44,561 nt of DNA, from positions 1 through 44,561 of the forward strand of contig JALSTL010000123.1 of the NCBI GenBank assembly GCA_026983755.1. Reading direction: 5' to 3'. The stretch comes from Melioribacteraceae bacterium (lineage in GTDB: Bacteria; Bacteroidota; Ignavibacteria; Ignavibacteriales; Melioribacteraceae). The position numbers were made by a program, and so were the translations under genes. Positions 26,095 through 35,218 of the stretch are shown here, piece by piece (positions within the stretch are counted from its first letter, which is position 1; every line of letters begins with the position of its first letter). The notes beneath the pieces are model-generated. The model was given only the letters and a program-made list of their open reading frames with translations. It made no database searches and was not told the origin of the DNA.

Positions 26095-27201
26095 ATGAAA
26101 AAAACCCTAACCGATCCTGCAATAAAATTTTTTATTATTGTTATTGGCTTGGTAGTACTTTTCGGAGTATTAAAGGAATTGCAACATATTGTTGTTCCTT
26201 TAATTATTGCTTACTTGTTGGTTTTTATTTTCGAACCTCTTAATACTTTTCTAATCGGTAAAAAACTTCCCAAAAGTTTTACTACAATTATAGATTTATT
26301 AATTATAATTGCTTTCTTTTGGGGGCTTTCAAGTTTTATAATAGATTCATTTAGCAGATTGGGAGAAGAATTACCATTCTACGAGCAAAAGTTAAACAAC
26401 ATAGTTCAAAATACGGCGGCTTCTTTTGGAATTACGGATGAAATGTTCAAAGATTTTAACATTGTGGAAATCCTTAAACGAATTGATTACGGAGGTATTG
26501 CAAGCGGATTGTTTACCTCTACTTTATCTTTATTTTCTGCGGGCTTTTTTATTCTCTTCTTTTTTATTTTTGTCAGTAGCAGCCATGAACGAATTATAAA
26601 AGCAATTAAAAAAAGATATATTAAAAGACAATCGGAAATTTCTTATACGATCGAAAAAAAACAAAATGAAAGTACGAAGGTCGAAAAAGCTACGAACGAC
26701 CGTAAGAAAAAAATAGAAAAAACTTTTAAAGATATTACCGAACAAATACAAAGATATTTAGCCACCAAGTTTCTTATAAGTTTACTAACTTCCGTTCTTA
26801 TAGGCTTAGTACTTTGGATTTTTAATATAGATTTTTTAATTGTTTGGGCGGTTTTAACTTTTTTCCTAAACTTTATTCCTAACATCGGCTCTATCATTGC
26901 TATTGTTTTACCAACGGTTATGACATTAATCCAATACGAATCGATTGGATATACTTTATTGGTTGCCGGCATTATTACAATTATTCAAAATTTAATAGGT
27001 AATATTTTGGAACCGAAAATTCTTGGTAACAAACTTGGTCTTAATCCATTAATAATTCTCCTTTCTTTATTACTCTGGGGTTATGTTTGGGGCATTGCGG
27101 GAATGTTTCTATCGGTACCAATAACCGCTGTTATAAAAATTATTATTTCAAATTCCGAATCAAGTAATTTACAATTTATGAGTGATTTAATGGAAAATTA
27201 A
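26095..27201 (+). CDS. AI-2E family (PerM-like) membrane transporter
   Basis: A 368-residue membrane protein with about eight spans and a long charged cytosolic loop near 165-215. The family features are LLVFIFEPLNTFL near the N-terminus, the FFLNFIPNIGSIIAIVLP segment (about 258-275) and GNILEPKILGNKLGLNPLII near the C-terminus. The family was named for export of autoinducer-2, but members also act as sodium/proton antiporters and most substrates are unknown. There is no sign of quorum-sensing genes nearby, so I do not infer AI-2 transport. Confidence 0.9.
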   Translation: MKKTLTDPAIKFFIIVIGLVVLFGVLKELQHIVVPLIIAYLLVFIFEPLNTFLIGKKLPKSFTTIIDLLIIIAFFWGLSSFIIDSFSRLGEELPFYEQKLNNIVQNTAASFGITDEMFKDFNIVEILKRIDYGGIASGLFTSTLSLFSAGFFILFFFIFVSSSHERIIKAIKKRYIKRQSEISYTIEKKQNESTKVEKATNDRKKKIEKTFKDITEQIQRYLATKFLISLLTSVLIGLVLWIFNIDFLIVWAVLTFFLNFIPNIGSIIAIVLPTVMTLIQYESIGYTLLVAGIITIIQNLIGNILEPKILGNKLGLNPLIILLSLLLWGYVWGIAGMFLSVPITAVIKIIISNSESSNLQFMSDLMEN

Positions 27202-27227
27202 AATATAATTTTTTTATGTTTTTAACT

Positions 27228-27258
27228 TTTGTTAATATTTTTTACTAAACTATATTCA
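27228..27258 (+). promoter_or_regulatory. Candidate promoter of the inhibitor-like lipoprotein/M4 protease pair
   Basis: TTTG at 27228-27231, 19 bases, TATATTCA at 27251-27258, a 6/8 match to the Bacteroidota -7 element. A start near 27264 would give a leader of about 20 bases. A single promoter here would serve both genes. Confidence 0.3.
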
Positions 27259-27284
27259 TAATTTTTATTTATGGAGAGTTATTT

Positions 27285-27806
27285 ATGAATAATTTGAATA
27301 AATCCGGTTATTTAACATTTATTATATTATTGCTTTTGGTATTAACAATTCAAAACGGTTGCACGGCAAAAGATTCCGAACCGGGACAAATAAAAAATGA
27401 AATTGCACGCAAAATAAATCACACAACTAAAACAGATTCATTCAGTATTTCAATTTCTAACGGCGGCGGATTTACAGGTCTTAAAAACGGATATACACTT
27501 AATAACACTGGTTTGGTAAGACGATGGCATCAATTATCTTTAGTAAAAGATACAACTATTTGGGAAATACAAACAGACGGAATTAAAACTAAAGAATTTA
27601 ATGTTGAACTGAAAAATTCCGGTATTATCAATAAACAATATAATGAAAGAGGGAATACTACATTCCTATTAACATACAAACTGCCCGATACTACTTATAG
27701 TTGGAGTTGGACTGTTAAAAACGGCAAACAAAACATACCGCCCGAAATAAAAATTTGGTTCAAAAAATTAACCGATTTTCTAGTTTCCCTTAGAAACAAC
27801 AAATAA
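27285..27806 (+). CDS. Lipoprotein resembling emfourin-type M4 protease inhibitors
   Basis: A 173-residue protein with a lipoprotein signal peptide ending at Cys26 (IQNGC). The mature part (about 50-170) has FSISISNGGGFTGLKNGY, the strand-GG-F-x-G pattern of the emfourin family, then alternating strands (WEIQTDGI, FLLTYKL, YSWSW) and a final helix (FKKLTDFLVSLRN). Emfourins are small inhibitors encoded next to protealysin-like M4 proteases. This gene lies 28 bases upstream of an M4 protease gene on the same strand, which is exactly that context. A membrane-anchored periplasmic inhibitor would protect the cell while the protease passes through. The similarity is judged by eye, so the family call is moderate. 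Confidence 0.55.
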   Translation: MNNLNKSGYLTFIILLLLVLTIQNGCTAKDSEPGQIKNEIARKINHTTKTDSFSISISNGGGFTGLKNGYTLNNTGLVRRWHQLSLVKDTTIWEIQTDGIKTKEFNVELKNSGIINKQYNERGNTTFLLTYKLPDTTYSWSWTVKNGKQNIPPEIKIWFKKLTDFLVSLRNNK

Positions 27807-27834
27807 TCTTTTTAAAAAAATTCCGGAGATTAGG

Positions 27835-30800
27835 ATGAAAATTAGAAATGTTTTTTTACTATTAATTTTTTCATTCGTTATTTCAAAGCCCATTATACCT
27901 CAAACAAATAATAAAAATACAATTAAAGGTTGGGAAAAGAAACAACACATAGTAAAACACTATAATAAAACAATTACAAAAAGTGAAATAAAAAGTATTA
28001 GTAATAAACTAAACAAAATCCTATTAAACAATGCACTAAATAAAAAAACGGAAAACAATCAATCTATTATAAAACTATTAATCAAATCCGGAAAACCCTA
28101 TTTGGTTAATACAAAAAATGAATTACAAGGATTAAAAATTCATTGGTCTAAAAAAAGAAACACGCCTACCAATATATCTGGTTTCGATAAAAATATAAAA
28201 TTAACGAAAACACAAAACATAAAAGCTTCGGAAACAGCACTTTCATTTATAGAGAAAAATAAAGAATTATTCCGTTTGAAAAATCCTAAACAAGAATTGA
28301 TTGTTCAAAAAACATTAAAAGATAAACTTGGTAAAACACATGTTAAATTTACACAACAATATAGAGGTATTCCCTTTTGGAATGGTGAAATTGTTGTTCA
28401 TACAAATCCAAACGGAAATATATATTATATAAATGCGCAATATTACAAAACACCGTTTGGAATTGATTTGAAATACAGAATAAGCAATAAACAAGCTATA
28501 TTAATAGCAAAACAAAATTTAGAAACAAAAATTCCAATTACAAAACTTGATGCAGAGACAAAAAAATTTCTGCATTACCGCGATATAACCGCAACAAAAT
28601 ATATTTGGTACGATAACAACAATAAAAATCATTTGGTTTGGCATGTTCAAATAAGACCGAATATAAGAGATAATTGGTACTACTTTATAGATGCAAAAAC
28701 CGGAGAGATATTAGAACATTATAATGCTACAAATTTTGACGGCCCTTTAACAGCTACGGCAACGGATTTAAATGGAATAAAACAAACAATCCACGTTTAT
28801 AATGATAACGGTAAAAGTTATATGATAGATGCATCAAGAGATATGTGGCAAAACGGTCAAACCGATATTTTAAATGATCCGAAAGGTGCAATATTAACTA
28901 TTGATGCAAGACAAAAAGATTTAACAAAAGACACAAAACTTTACCACGTTACAACAACCACTTCGGAATGGAACGATCCTGTTTCGGTTTCCGCCCATTA
29001 TAATGCCGGTATTGTATATGAATATTATAAAAATACACATGGTAGAAATTCTATTGATAATCAAGGAAGCACAATTCTATCCGTAATTCATGTTACCGAT
29101 AATGGAGAATCTATGGCAAATGCATATTGGAACGGAGCATTTATGATATACGGAGACGGTGGGAACTCGTTTTTGCCTTTGGCAGGTGCATTGGATGTTT
29201 CCGGTCATGAGATGACCCACGGAGTTATTCAACACACTGTTGCATTGGAATATAAATTTCAATCCGGTGCGTTAAACGAATCGCTGGCAGATGTATTCGG
29301 TGCAATGGTAGATAAAGATAATTGGCTTTTGGGAGAAGACGTAACCAAAACATCTTTTATACCTTCCGGAGCATTACGCAATATGGAAGACCCTCATAAC
29401 GGAGGAACCAGCATAAACGACCCGGGATGGCAACCGGCTAATATGGACGAATATGTTAACCTAACAATTGACCAAGATAATGGTGGTGTTCATATCAATA
29501 GCGGAATCCCAAACCATGCATGTGCTTTAATTGGAAATGCAATAGGTAAAGAAAAAACCGAAAATATTTATTACCGCATTCTTAACGAAAAATATTTAAA
29601 TACTAAATCTCAATTTATAGATATGAGATTAGCTCTTATTCGTGCCGCTTCCGATTTATACGGAGAAAACTCAACTGAAGTTGATGCGGTTAAACAAGCT
29701 TTTGATACCGTTGGAATATTAGACGGAAACGGGACAAAACCTCCGGAAGATTTACCTCCTGTTAATGGAGACGAATGGATTGCCGCAGTTAATGCCGAAA
29801 ACAACGATAACAGTCTCTTCCTAATAAAACCTGTAATTAACAACAACAATACGGATATAATACAAATATCTACAACCCAAGTTTTTACCAATACCGGAAA
29901 CCCTATTACCGTTTCGGATAACGGAAAGGTTATCCTTTTTATTGATTCCCATAATTTTATCAGAGCAATAAATTCCGACGGCACTAATGAAACGATTATA
30001 AGTAAAGATAGTGTTTGGAAATCTATTTCCCTTTCCCCCGACGGCACAAAATTAGCCGCTACAACTTATTGGGAAGACGGTTTAATTTACGTTTTCGACC
30101 TAAACAATTCCGCTAACAGTAAAGAAATTAAACTTTACAATCCTACTACACAAGAAGGTGTAAAAGATAGTGTGGTTAAATATGCCGATGCTCTTGATTG
30201 GGATTTATCAAGTAAATTTATTGTGTACGATTCTTTCAATAAAGTTCCTAAAGCCTCAGGAGATATTATTGCCTTTTGGACCGTAAACATTTTAGATGTT
30301 GATAATGAAAAAATATACTCCGTATTTCCGCCGCAAGCAGAAGGTGTGAGCATTGGTAATCCTTCATTCGGACAAACAAATGATAATTATCTGATTTATG
30401 ACAAAATTGATTTTAACAATTCCGTTGACGAAATTTGGGCTGTAAATCTTTTTACGGGAGAAAGTAATTTAATAGAAAATAACGGTTCTTCAATAGGATT
30501 TCCAAGATATTCAACAAACGATGAAAAAATAGTATTTCAAAGAATAGATGAGAATAATAAATCTAATTTGCGGCAAATCGATTTGGCGGAAAATAAAATT
30601 AGTTCCAACACACAATCCGTAAATTATGTTTCCGGCGGTCAATTACCAATTTGGTTTTCAATTGGCAATAGGCCGGTAAGTGTTGAAAAAAATAAAACAA
30701 CCGCCGTTTTTAAACTTTATCAAAATTACCCCAATCCTTTTAACCCGGTTACAACAATAAAATATACAATTGCCAATACAAAAAAGTTGAATGCAACGTC

Positions 30801-30987
30801 TCAACCGGTACAATTAAAAGTTTACAACGTACTTGGCAAAGAGGTTGCAATATTGGTTAATTCAAAACAATCCCCCGGAAACTATGAAGTTAGTTTTGAT
30901 GCTTCAAATTTAACCAGCGGAATATATATTTATCAACTAACTTCCGGAGGTAATACTCAAATAAGAAAAATGGTTCTATTAAAATAA
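27835..30987 (+). CDS. Secreted M4 (thermolysin-family) metalloprotease with beta-propeller and type IX sorting domain
   Basis: A 1050-residue exported protease: signal peptide (about 1-22), FTP/PepSY propeptide (about 80-295), M4 catalytic domain (about 305-630), a region of TolB/WD-like strands with repeated D-G-T/N and S-x-D-G motifs (about 645-950), and a C-terminal type A sorting domain (about 965-1050) with YQNYPNPFNPVTTIKY and final SGIYIYQLTSG. Zinc ligands are H458 and H462 in HEMTH (E459 catalytic) and E482 in GALNESLADVFG; H553 in GGVHINSG is the transition-state histidine. The zymogen should be exported by Sec, then secreted or surface-bound by the type IX system, whose genes are not in this window. 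It follows the emfourin-like lipoprotein by 28 bases. Confidence 0.95.
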   Translation: MKIRNVFLLLIFSFVISKPIIPQTNNKNTIKGWEKKQHIVKHYNKTITKSEIKSISNKLNKILLNNALNKKTENNQSIIKLLIKSGKPYLVNTKNELQGLKIHWSKKRNTPTNISGFDKNIKLTKTQNIKASETALSFIEKNKELFRLKNPKQELIVQKTLKDKLGKTHVKFTQQYRGIPFWNGEIVVHTNPNGNIYYINAQYYKTPFGIDLKYRISNKQAILIAKQNLETKIPITKLDAETKKFLHYRDITATKYIWYDNNNKNHLVWHVQIRPNIRDNWYYFIDAKTGEILEHYNATNFDGPLTATATDLNGIKQTIHVYNDNGKSYMIDASRDMWQNGQTDILNDPKGAILTIDARQKDLTKDTKLYHVTTTTSEWNDPVSVSAHYNAGIVYEYYKNTHGRNSIDNQGSTILSVIHVTDNGESMANAYWNGAFMIYGDGGNSFLPLAGALDVSGHEMTHGVIQHTVALEYKFQSGALNESLADVFGAMVDKDNWLLGEDVTKTSFIPSGALRNMEDPHNGGTSINDPGWQPANMDEYVNLTIDQDNGGVHINSGIPNHACALIGNAIGKEKTENIYYRILNEKYLNTKSQFIDMRLALIRAASDLYGENSTEVDAVKQAFDTVGILDGNGTKPPEDLPPVNGDEWIAAVNAENNDNSLFLIKPVINNNNTDIIQISTTQVFTNTGNPITVSDNGKVILFIDSHNFIRAINSDGTNETIISKDSVWKSISLSPDGTKLAATTYWEDGLIYVFDLNNSANSKEIKLYNPTTQEGVKDSVVKYADALDWDLSSKFIVYDSFNKVPKASGDIIAFWTVNILDVDNEKIYSVFPPQAEGVSIGNPSFGQTNDNYLIYDKIDFNNSVDEIWAVNLFTGESNLIENNGSSIGFPRYSTNDEKIVFQRIDENNKSNLRQIDLAENKISSNTQSVNYVSGGQLPIWFSIGNRPVSVEKNKTTAVFKLYQNYPNPFNPVTTIKYTIANTKKLNATSQPVQLKVYNVLGKEVAILVNSKQSPGNYEVSFDASNLTSGIYIYQLTSGGNTQIRKMVLLK

Positions 30988-31077
30988 GGGAATATTTTTC
31001 AAACGTAGATAATATTTAATTATATATTTAGTCGGTTTTAGAATTGCAAATTGTTGATTGGTTTTTACAATATATCT

Positions 31078-31881
31078 TTATCCGAATAATGCCATACCTT
31101 TATATATCAAGTAAAAACTCATTCCCAAAAGAAAAACACCTAGTAATTTTATCAAACCGTTCAACCAATCTATTCTAAGTTTTTCTTTGTATTTAATTAA
31201 AAAATGAGAAAGAAGATAAAACCATAAATAACTACCAAATCCTACAGTAGCGGCAAATGTTAAACTTAAAATTAATGGTGAAAGAGTTTTTGCCGGTTTT
31301 ATTGTTTTTTTTGTTTTTAAAAAGTCGTTGTTAAGTTCATCTAATTTTTCAAATTTCTCACCGGTAATTTGTTCAATTGAAGTAACATTTTTATGCATTA
31401 TAATATCCAATCCACCTGTGTTAAGTCCAACAGACGATGCAAACGAAAGCAATAAAAATGAAGAAGTAAACCATCCTAAAAATAAAGAAGGATTTGAAAA
31501 GTTTAATAATAATCCGGTTCTAAATCCGCCTTTGTTTTTCAGTTTATCATTTTCAATTTTTTTTTCTTGAATTTCATTAATTGTAAGTTTTGTTTTAATA
31601 ATTTTAATTGCTACTAAAAAAAGAAAACCAGAACCAATGATTAAAATATAAGGAATCAAATGTTGATAATAGGCAAATAATGAAGTGAGACCGAAAACCG
31701 CAATAAAAACATATAAAAACTCTACAACAGCACCTCCCATTGCCGTTCTTAAGCAAAACCTAAGTTTTCCTTTTAAAGCATTAGAAGTTATAAGAATGCT
31801 TATAGGTCCGGCTATAGGAACCGAAAAGAAAAATCCGGCTAATAGACCCAGTGTAAATATTACAAAAAAACTTTCCGTCAT
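31078..31881 (-). CDS. LysE/RhtB-family exporter
   Basis: A 267-residue inner-membrane protein with about six spans and a longer-than-usual cytosolic segment near 160-205. The LysE signature is at the N-terminus (GLLAGFFFSVPIAGPISILI), with the helix hairpin of family members following. Characterised members export lysine, threonine or homoserine; the substrate here is unknown. At 267 residues it exceeds the usual ~210, due to the middle insert. It is the last gene of the minus-strand unit after sixA and ppk1, 27 bases beyond ppk1. Confidence 0.82.
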   Translation of the reverse strand: MTESFFVIFTLGLLAGFFFSVPIAGPISILITSNALKGKLRFCLRTAMGGAVVEFLYVFIAVFGLTSLFAYYQHLIPYILIIGSGFLFLVAIKIIKTKLTINEIQEKKIENDKLKNKGGFRTGLLLNFSNPSLFLGWFTSSFLLLSFASSVGLNTGGLDIIMHKNVTSIEQITGEKFEKLDELNNDFLKTKKTIKPAKTLSPLILSLTFAATVGFGSYLWFYLLSHFLIKYKEKLRIDWLNGLIKLLGVFLLGMSFYLIYKGMALFG

Positions 31882-31908
31882 AATTTTATATTTGAAGAAT
31901 TATAAACA

Positions 31909-33981
31909 CTAATCAATTTCGGTACCGCATCTTTTTTTTAAGTATTTGTAAGTTGCTATTTGTGATTGAACAGGTTTTTGATTTTTTATTTTTCTATAAT
32001 GATTTTTATCATAGCGGTCAATAATTCTTGCTTTAACATTATCTTTCAATTGGATGTTTATAATATCCAGAATTTGTTCTTTAATTTTTTCATTATAAAT
32101 TGGAGTAATAACTTCAATACGCCGGCTTAAATTTCTTTTCATCCAATCTGCCGAACCTATAAATACTTTTGGAAAACCGCTATTGTGGAAAATAAAAACT
32201 CTTGAATGTTCTAGGAATCTATCAACAATACTAATTGCTTTTATGTTTTCGCTTTGTCCTGCAATTTTAGGTACCAAACAACAAATACCTCTTACAATCA
32301 ATTCTATTTTTACACCGGCATTGCTGGCTTCGTAAAGTTTGGAAATCATTTTTCTATCTTCCAAACTATTTAACTTTAAAATAATTTTTGCTTCTTTACC
32401 TTTTTTTGCGGCTTCTATTTCTTTTTCTATTAATTTTACAAATGTTTTACGCATATTAAATTGTGCAACCAAGAGATGTTTGAATTTCGGTTCTTTTATT
32501 TTATCGGAAAGGAAATCGAAAACCGTTTTAACTTCTTTGGTTAATCGAGTATCCGAAGTGAACAAACCGAAATCGGAATAAAGCTGAGCCGTTTTTTCGT
32601 TAAAATTTCCGGTACCTAAATAGCAGTAGCTTTTTTCTTTATTGTTTTCTTTTCGGATAACCAAGGCTAATTTTGAATGTACTTTTAACCCGGGCAAGCT
32701 ATACAAAACTTTTATACCTTGCTGTTTCATTTCTTCTGCCCAAAGTATATTGGATTCTTCATCGAATCTGGCTTTTAGTTCTACAAAAGCAACAACTTTC
32801 TTTTTATTTTTTACCGCTCTAACCAAGTACTTAATTATTTGGGAATGTTTGGCTACTCTGTATTGCGTAATATATATTGATGTAACTTTCGGATCTGTTG
32901 CCGCCAATCTAAAAAATTCCAATACGTAATCGAATGTTTGATAGGGAAAATTAAGTAGGAAATCTTCTTCTTTAATTGCAGTAAAAATATTTGGATAACT
33001 ATCTAATTTTTTATGGTGTAAAGGAAATAAAGGTTCGTTTAACAAATCGTCTCTGTTAGGATTTGGAAATGAAAAAAAATCATGAAAGTTATGGTATTTT
33101 GCACCCGGCACCAAGTCGTTACTAGGAATTTGAAAAGTTTCTTTTAGCATTTTTAAAAAACTGTTTGGCATATCCGCATCATACAAAAATCGAGATGGAG
33201 CACCTATGTTCCGTTTTGCCAAACTCTTTCTTATTTTTTCCAGAAGGTTTCCGCTAAATTCATCTTCTATATAAAGTTCCGCATCTCTGGTTAGTTTAAT
33301 AGAGTATGAAGAAACAACATCATATCCTAAAAATATTTTATCCAAGTGAAGTCTTATTATATCGTCTAAAAAAATATAATAATGTTTCTTTTTGTTACTT
33401 GGCAAACTTATAAAACGAGGTAAATGGTTGCTTGGTATTTCTACAATTGCATATTTAAATTGTGTTCTGCTACCGGATTTTGAACCTTTGGGTTTTAGTT
33501 TTACGGCCAAATACGGTCGTCTGTTTCTAAGAAAAGGAATGATTTTCTTTTTTAGTAAAAGTATTGGTTGCACTTGCGGTATTACGCTTTCCAAAAAGAA
33601 TGATTTTATAAATTCCTTTTGATATTCGGCCGTTTCGGTTTCGTCTATTAAGTAAATATTGTTTTCTTTTAGTTCCGGTATAATTTGATTTTGGAAAATA
33701 TCGGTAAATTCATTTTGCTGATAACTTACAATTTTTAATACTTTCTTTAAAATCATCGACGGATCATAATCCAAAGCTTTTTGTGCTTTTTTACTTATGG
33801 CAACCAAACTTCTTAAACCCGCAACTCTAACACGAAAAAATTCATCAAGATTTGATGAATAGATGGCTAAAAATTTTATCCTTTCGTAAAGCGGCACGCT
33901 ATGATCTTTGGCTTCTTGAAGAACTCTATAATTAAATGCCAACCAACTTATTTCTCGGTTTTTATATTTATATACTTTCAT
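31909..33981 (-). CDS. ppk1: Polyphosphate kinase 1
   Basis: A 690-residue enzyme that makes and degrades polyphosphate using ATP/ADP. The N-terminal domain begins KNREISWLAFNYRVLQEA and has SSNLDEFFRVRVAG; the central and C-terminal phospholipase-D-like domains carry the His of VHSKLALV, which corresponds to the autophosphorylated residue, and FLEHSRVFIFHN. The start at 33981 is preferred: it is ATG, gives the normal N-terminus and avoids a 62-base overlap with sixA that a TTG at 34047 would cause. It lies 4 bases after sixA, a widespread pairing in this group. Confidence 0.96.
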   Translation of the reverse strand: MKVYKYKNREISWLAFNYRVLQEAKDHSVPLYERIKFLAIYSSNLDEFFRVRVAGLRSLVAISKKAQKALDYDPSMILKKVLKIVSYQQNEFTDIFQNQIIPELKENNIYLIDETETAEYQKEFIKSFFLESVIPQVQPILLLKKKIIPFLRNRRPYLAVKLKPKGSKSGSRTQFKYAIVEIPSNHLPRFISLPSNKKKHYYIFLDDIIRLHLDKIFLGYDVVSSYSIKLTRDAELYIEDEFSGNLLEKIRKSLAKRNIGAPSRFLYDADMPNSFLKMLKETFQIPSNDLVPGAKYHNFHDFFSFPNPNRDDLLNEPLFPLHHKKLDSYPNIFTAIKEEDFLLNFPYQTFDYVLEFFRLAATDPKVTSIYITQYRVAKHSQIIKYLVRAVKNKKKVVAFVELKARFDEESNILWAEEMKQQGIKVLYSLPGLKVHSKLALVIRKENNKEKSYCYLGTGNFNEKTAQLYSDFGLFTSDTRLTKEVKTVFDFLSDKIKEPKFKHLLVAQFNMRKTFVKLIEKEIEAAKKGKEAKIILKLNSLEDRKMISKLYEASNAGVKIELIVRGICCLVPKIAGQSENIKAISIVDRFLEHSRVFIFHNSGFPKVFIGSADWMKRNLSRRIEVITPIYNEKIKEQILDIINIQLKDNVKARIIDRYDKNHYRKIKNQKPVQSQIATYKYLKKRCGTEID

Positions 33982-33985
33982 AAAA

Positions 33986-34480
33986 TTATCTGTATTTTTT
34001 TGGATATTCAAAATAAAGCAACGTACCGGAATTTGCTGTGATTTCAACCCAACTGTTTACATCGAAAGTTATATGTACAAAACTGCAAGTTGGCATATTA
34101 ACATTAAAACTATTGCAAAGATAATGCGATAGAAGAGTAAAACCCGGATTATGACCGAACATCATTATATGTTTGTAATTTTCGGGAAACGAAGAAATTA
34201 TTTTTAATAAATTAGATACGGATGCTTCATAAATATTTTTTTTTATTATAATTTTTTCTTCGGGATAGTTTATTTCTTTTATAATAATTTTTGCAGTTAA
34301 TAATGCTCTTGCTGCCGGACTTGAATAAACAGCATCCGGAAAAATTTTTTTTTCTTTTAACACATTTCCCATAAACGGAGCATCGCGTTTCCCTCTTTCA
34401 TTTAAAGGTCTTTCTATATCTTTTAATTCCGGATTCTTCCAGCTCGATTTTGCATGCCTTACTATTGTTAATTTTTTCAT
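33986..34480 (-). CDS. sixA: SixA-type phosphohistidine phosphatase
   Basis: A 164-residue histidine phosphatase. The catalytic motif R8-H9 (IVRHAKSSW) and the second histidine in FGHNPGFT are present, with ERPLNERGKRDA and VYSSPAARALLTA between them. SixA removes phosphate from phosphohistidine, for example in phosphorelay or PTS proteins. It is the first gene of the sixA-ppk1-lysE unit, with stop and start only 4 bases apart from ppk1. The coupling to polyphosphate synthesis is a recurrent arrangement but its meaning is not established. Confidence 0.92.
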   Translation of the reverse strand: MKKLTIVRHAKSSWKNPELKDIERPLNERGKRDAPFMGNVLKEKKIFPDAVYSSPAARALLTAKIIIKEINYPEEKIIIKKNIYEASVSNLLKIISSFPENYKHIMMFGHNPGFTLLSHYLCNSFNVNMPTCSFVHITFDVNSWVEITANSGTLLYFEYPKKYR

Positions 34481-34617
34481 TCATTTATTTTTATAAATTA
34501 TTCTTTTTTATTAATGTATTTATCGGATTTTTATAAAAATCGGTATTAATTTTGTTCCGATAAGCTACTTAGTTTTGTTAGTCTTTTGTAAAATTTTTTA
34601 TCAGATTTTTAAAAACA

Positions 34618-34689
34618 TGTTCATATATTTTACTGTTCATATTTTATAAGAGCTTGAATTTTAGAATATAAATATATGTAAAAATGAAC
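34618..34689. promoter_or_regulatory. Repeated TGTTCATAT elements in the sixA/Nudix divergent region
   Basis: TGTTCATAT occurs at 34618-34626 and again at 34634-34642, 16 bases apart, and the inverted core ATGAAC lies at 34684-34689. They sit in the 299-base gap between the divergent sixA and Nudix genes, where I see no gene or RNA. A shared operator is possible. The spacing does not fit a classical Pho box (11 bases). Confidence 0.3.
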
Positions 34690-34779
34690 TTGCATTATGC
34701 CGTTTGGATTATTTTTTCGAAAAAATATGCGGCAGTTCAAATAATATTTTATTGTTATTTACATTTGTAAAAAAAGCCT

Positions 34780-35214
34780 ATGAAAACAAAACCCGAATAT
34801 TGGTACAAACAATCGGCCGTAATTCCATACAGAATAAAAAATAACAACTTGGAAATACTGGTTATTACTTCACGTAGAAAAAAACATTGGATAATTCCAA
34901 AAGGAATAATTGAAAAAACTCTTTCGCCTAGTGAATCTGCCGTGAAAGAAGTTTTGGAAGAAGCGGGAGTTACGCTAAAAAACAACGAATTATTTGTAGG
35001 AACTTACAAATATAAAAAATGGGGCGGAAAGTGTGATGTAAAAGTTTTTGCTATGGAAGTTGAAAATATGTTACAAAACTGGAATGAAAACTTCAGAGAT
35101 AGAAAATGGATTAGTTCCAATGAAATTGATAAGTTTATTGATAATAAAAAATTGCTTAAGGTAATTATTAAATTTATTAACTTTCATAATAATTTTAAAA
35201 ATGTAAACGGATAA
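34780..35214 (+). CDS. Nudix hydrolase, diphosphoinositol-polyphosphatase-like subgroup
   Basis: A 144-residue Nudix protein. LVITSRRKKHWIIPKG (27-42) before the box is typical of the DIPP-like subgroup (cd04666), whose eukaryotic members cleave diphosphoinositol phosphates, diadenosine polyphosphates and polyphosphate. The Nudix box (42-64) departs from G-x5-E-x7-R-E-U-x-E-E-x-G at two places: L48 replaces the first Glu and K56 replaces Arg; E57, E60 and E61 remain. It is divergent from sixA-ppk1, so a role in polyphosphate or nucleotide turnover is plausible. It is followed at 4 bases by a DUF1573 gene. Confidence 0.86.
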   Translation: MKTKPEYWYKQSAVIPYRIKNNNLEILVITSRRKKHWIIPKGIIEKTLSPSESAVKEVLEEAGVTLKNNELFVGTYKYKKWGGKCDVKVFAMEVENMLQNWNENFRDRKWISSNEIDKFIDNKKLLKVIIKFINFHNNFKNVNG

Positions 35215-35218
35215 TTAA

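Noticed and set aside
33982..34047. N-terminal extension of Ppk1
   Set aside because: It starts with TTG, overlaps sixA by 62 bases and adds sequence not found in the family; the ATG at 33981 gives the standard start.
34618..34642. Pho box for the polyphosphate genes
   Set aside because: The two TGTTCATAT words are 16 bases apart, whereas Pho boxes need direct repeats spaced by 11; kept only as a generic repeat.
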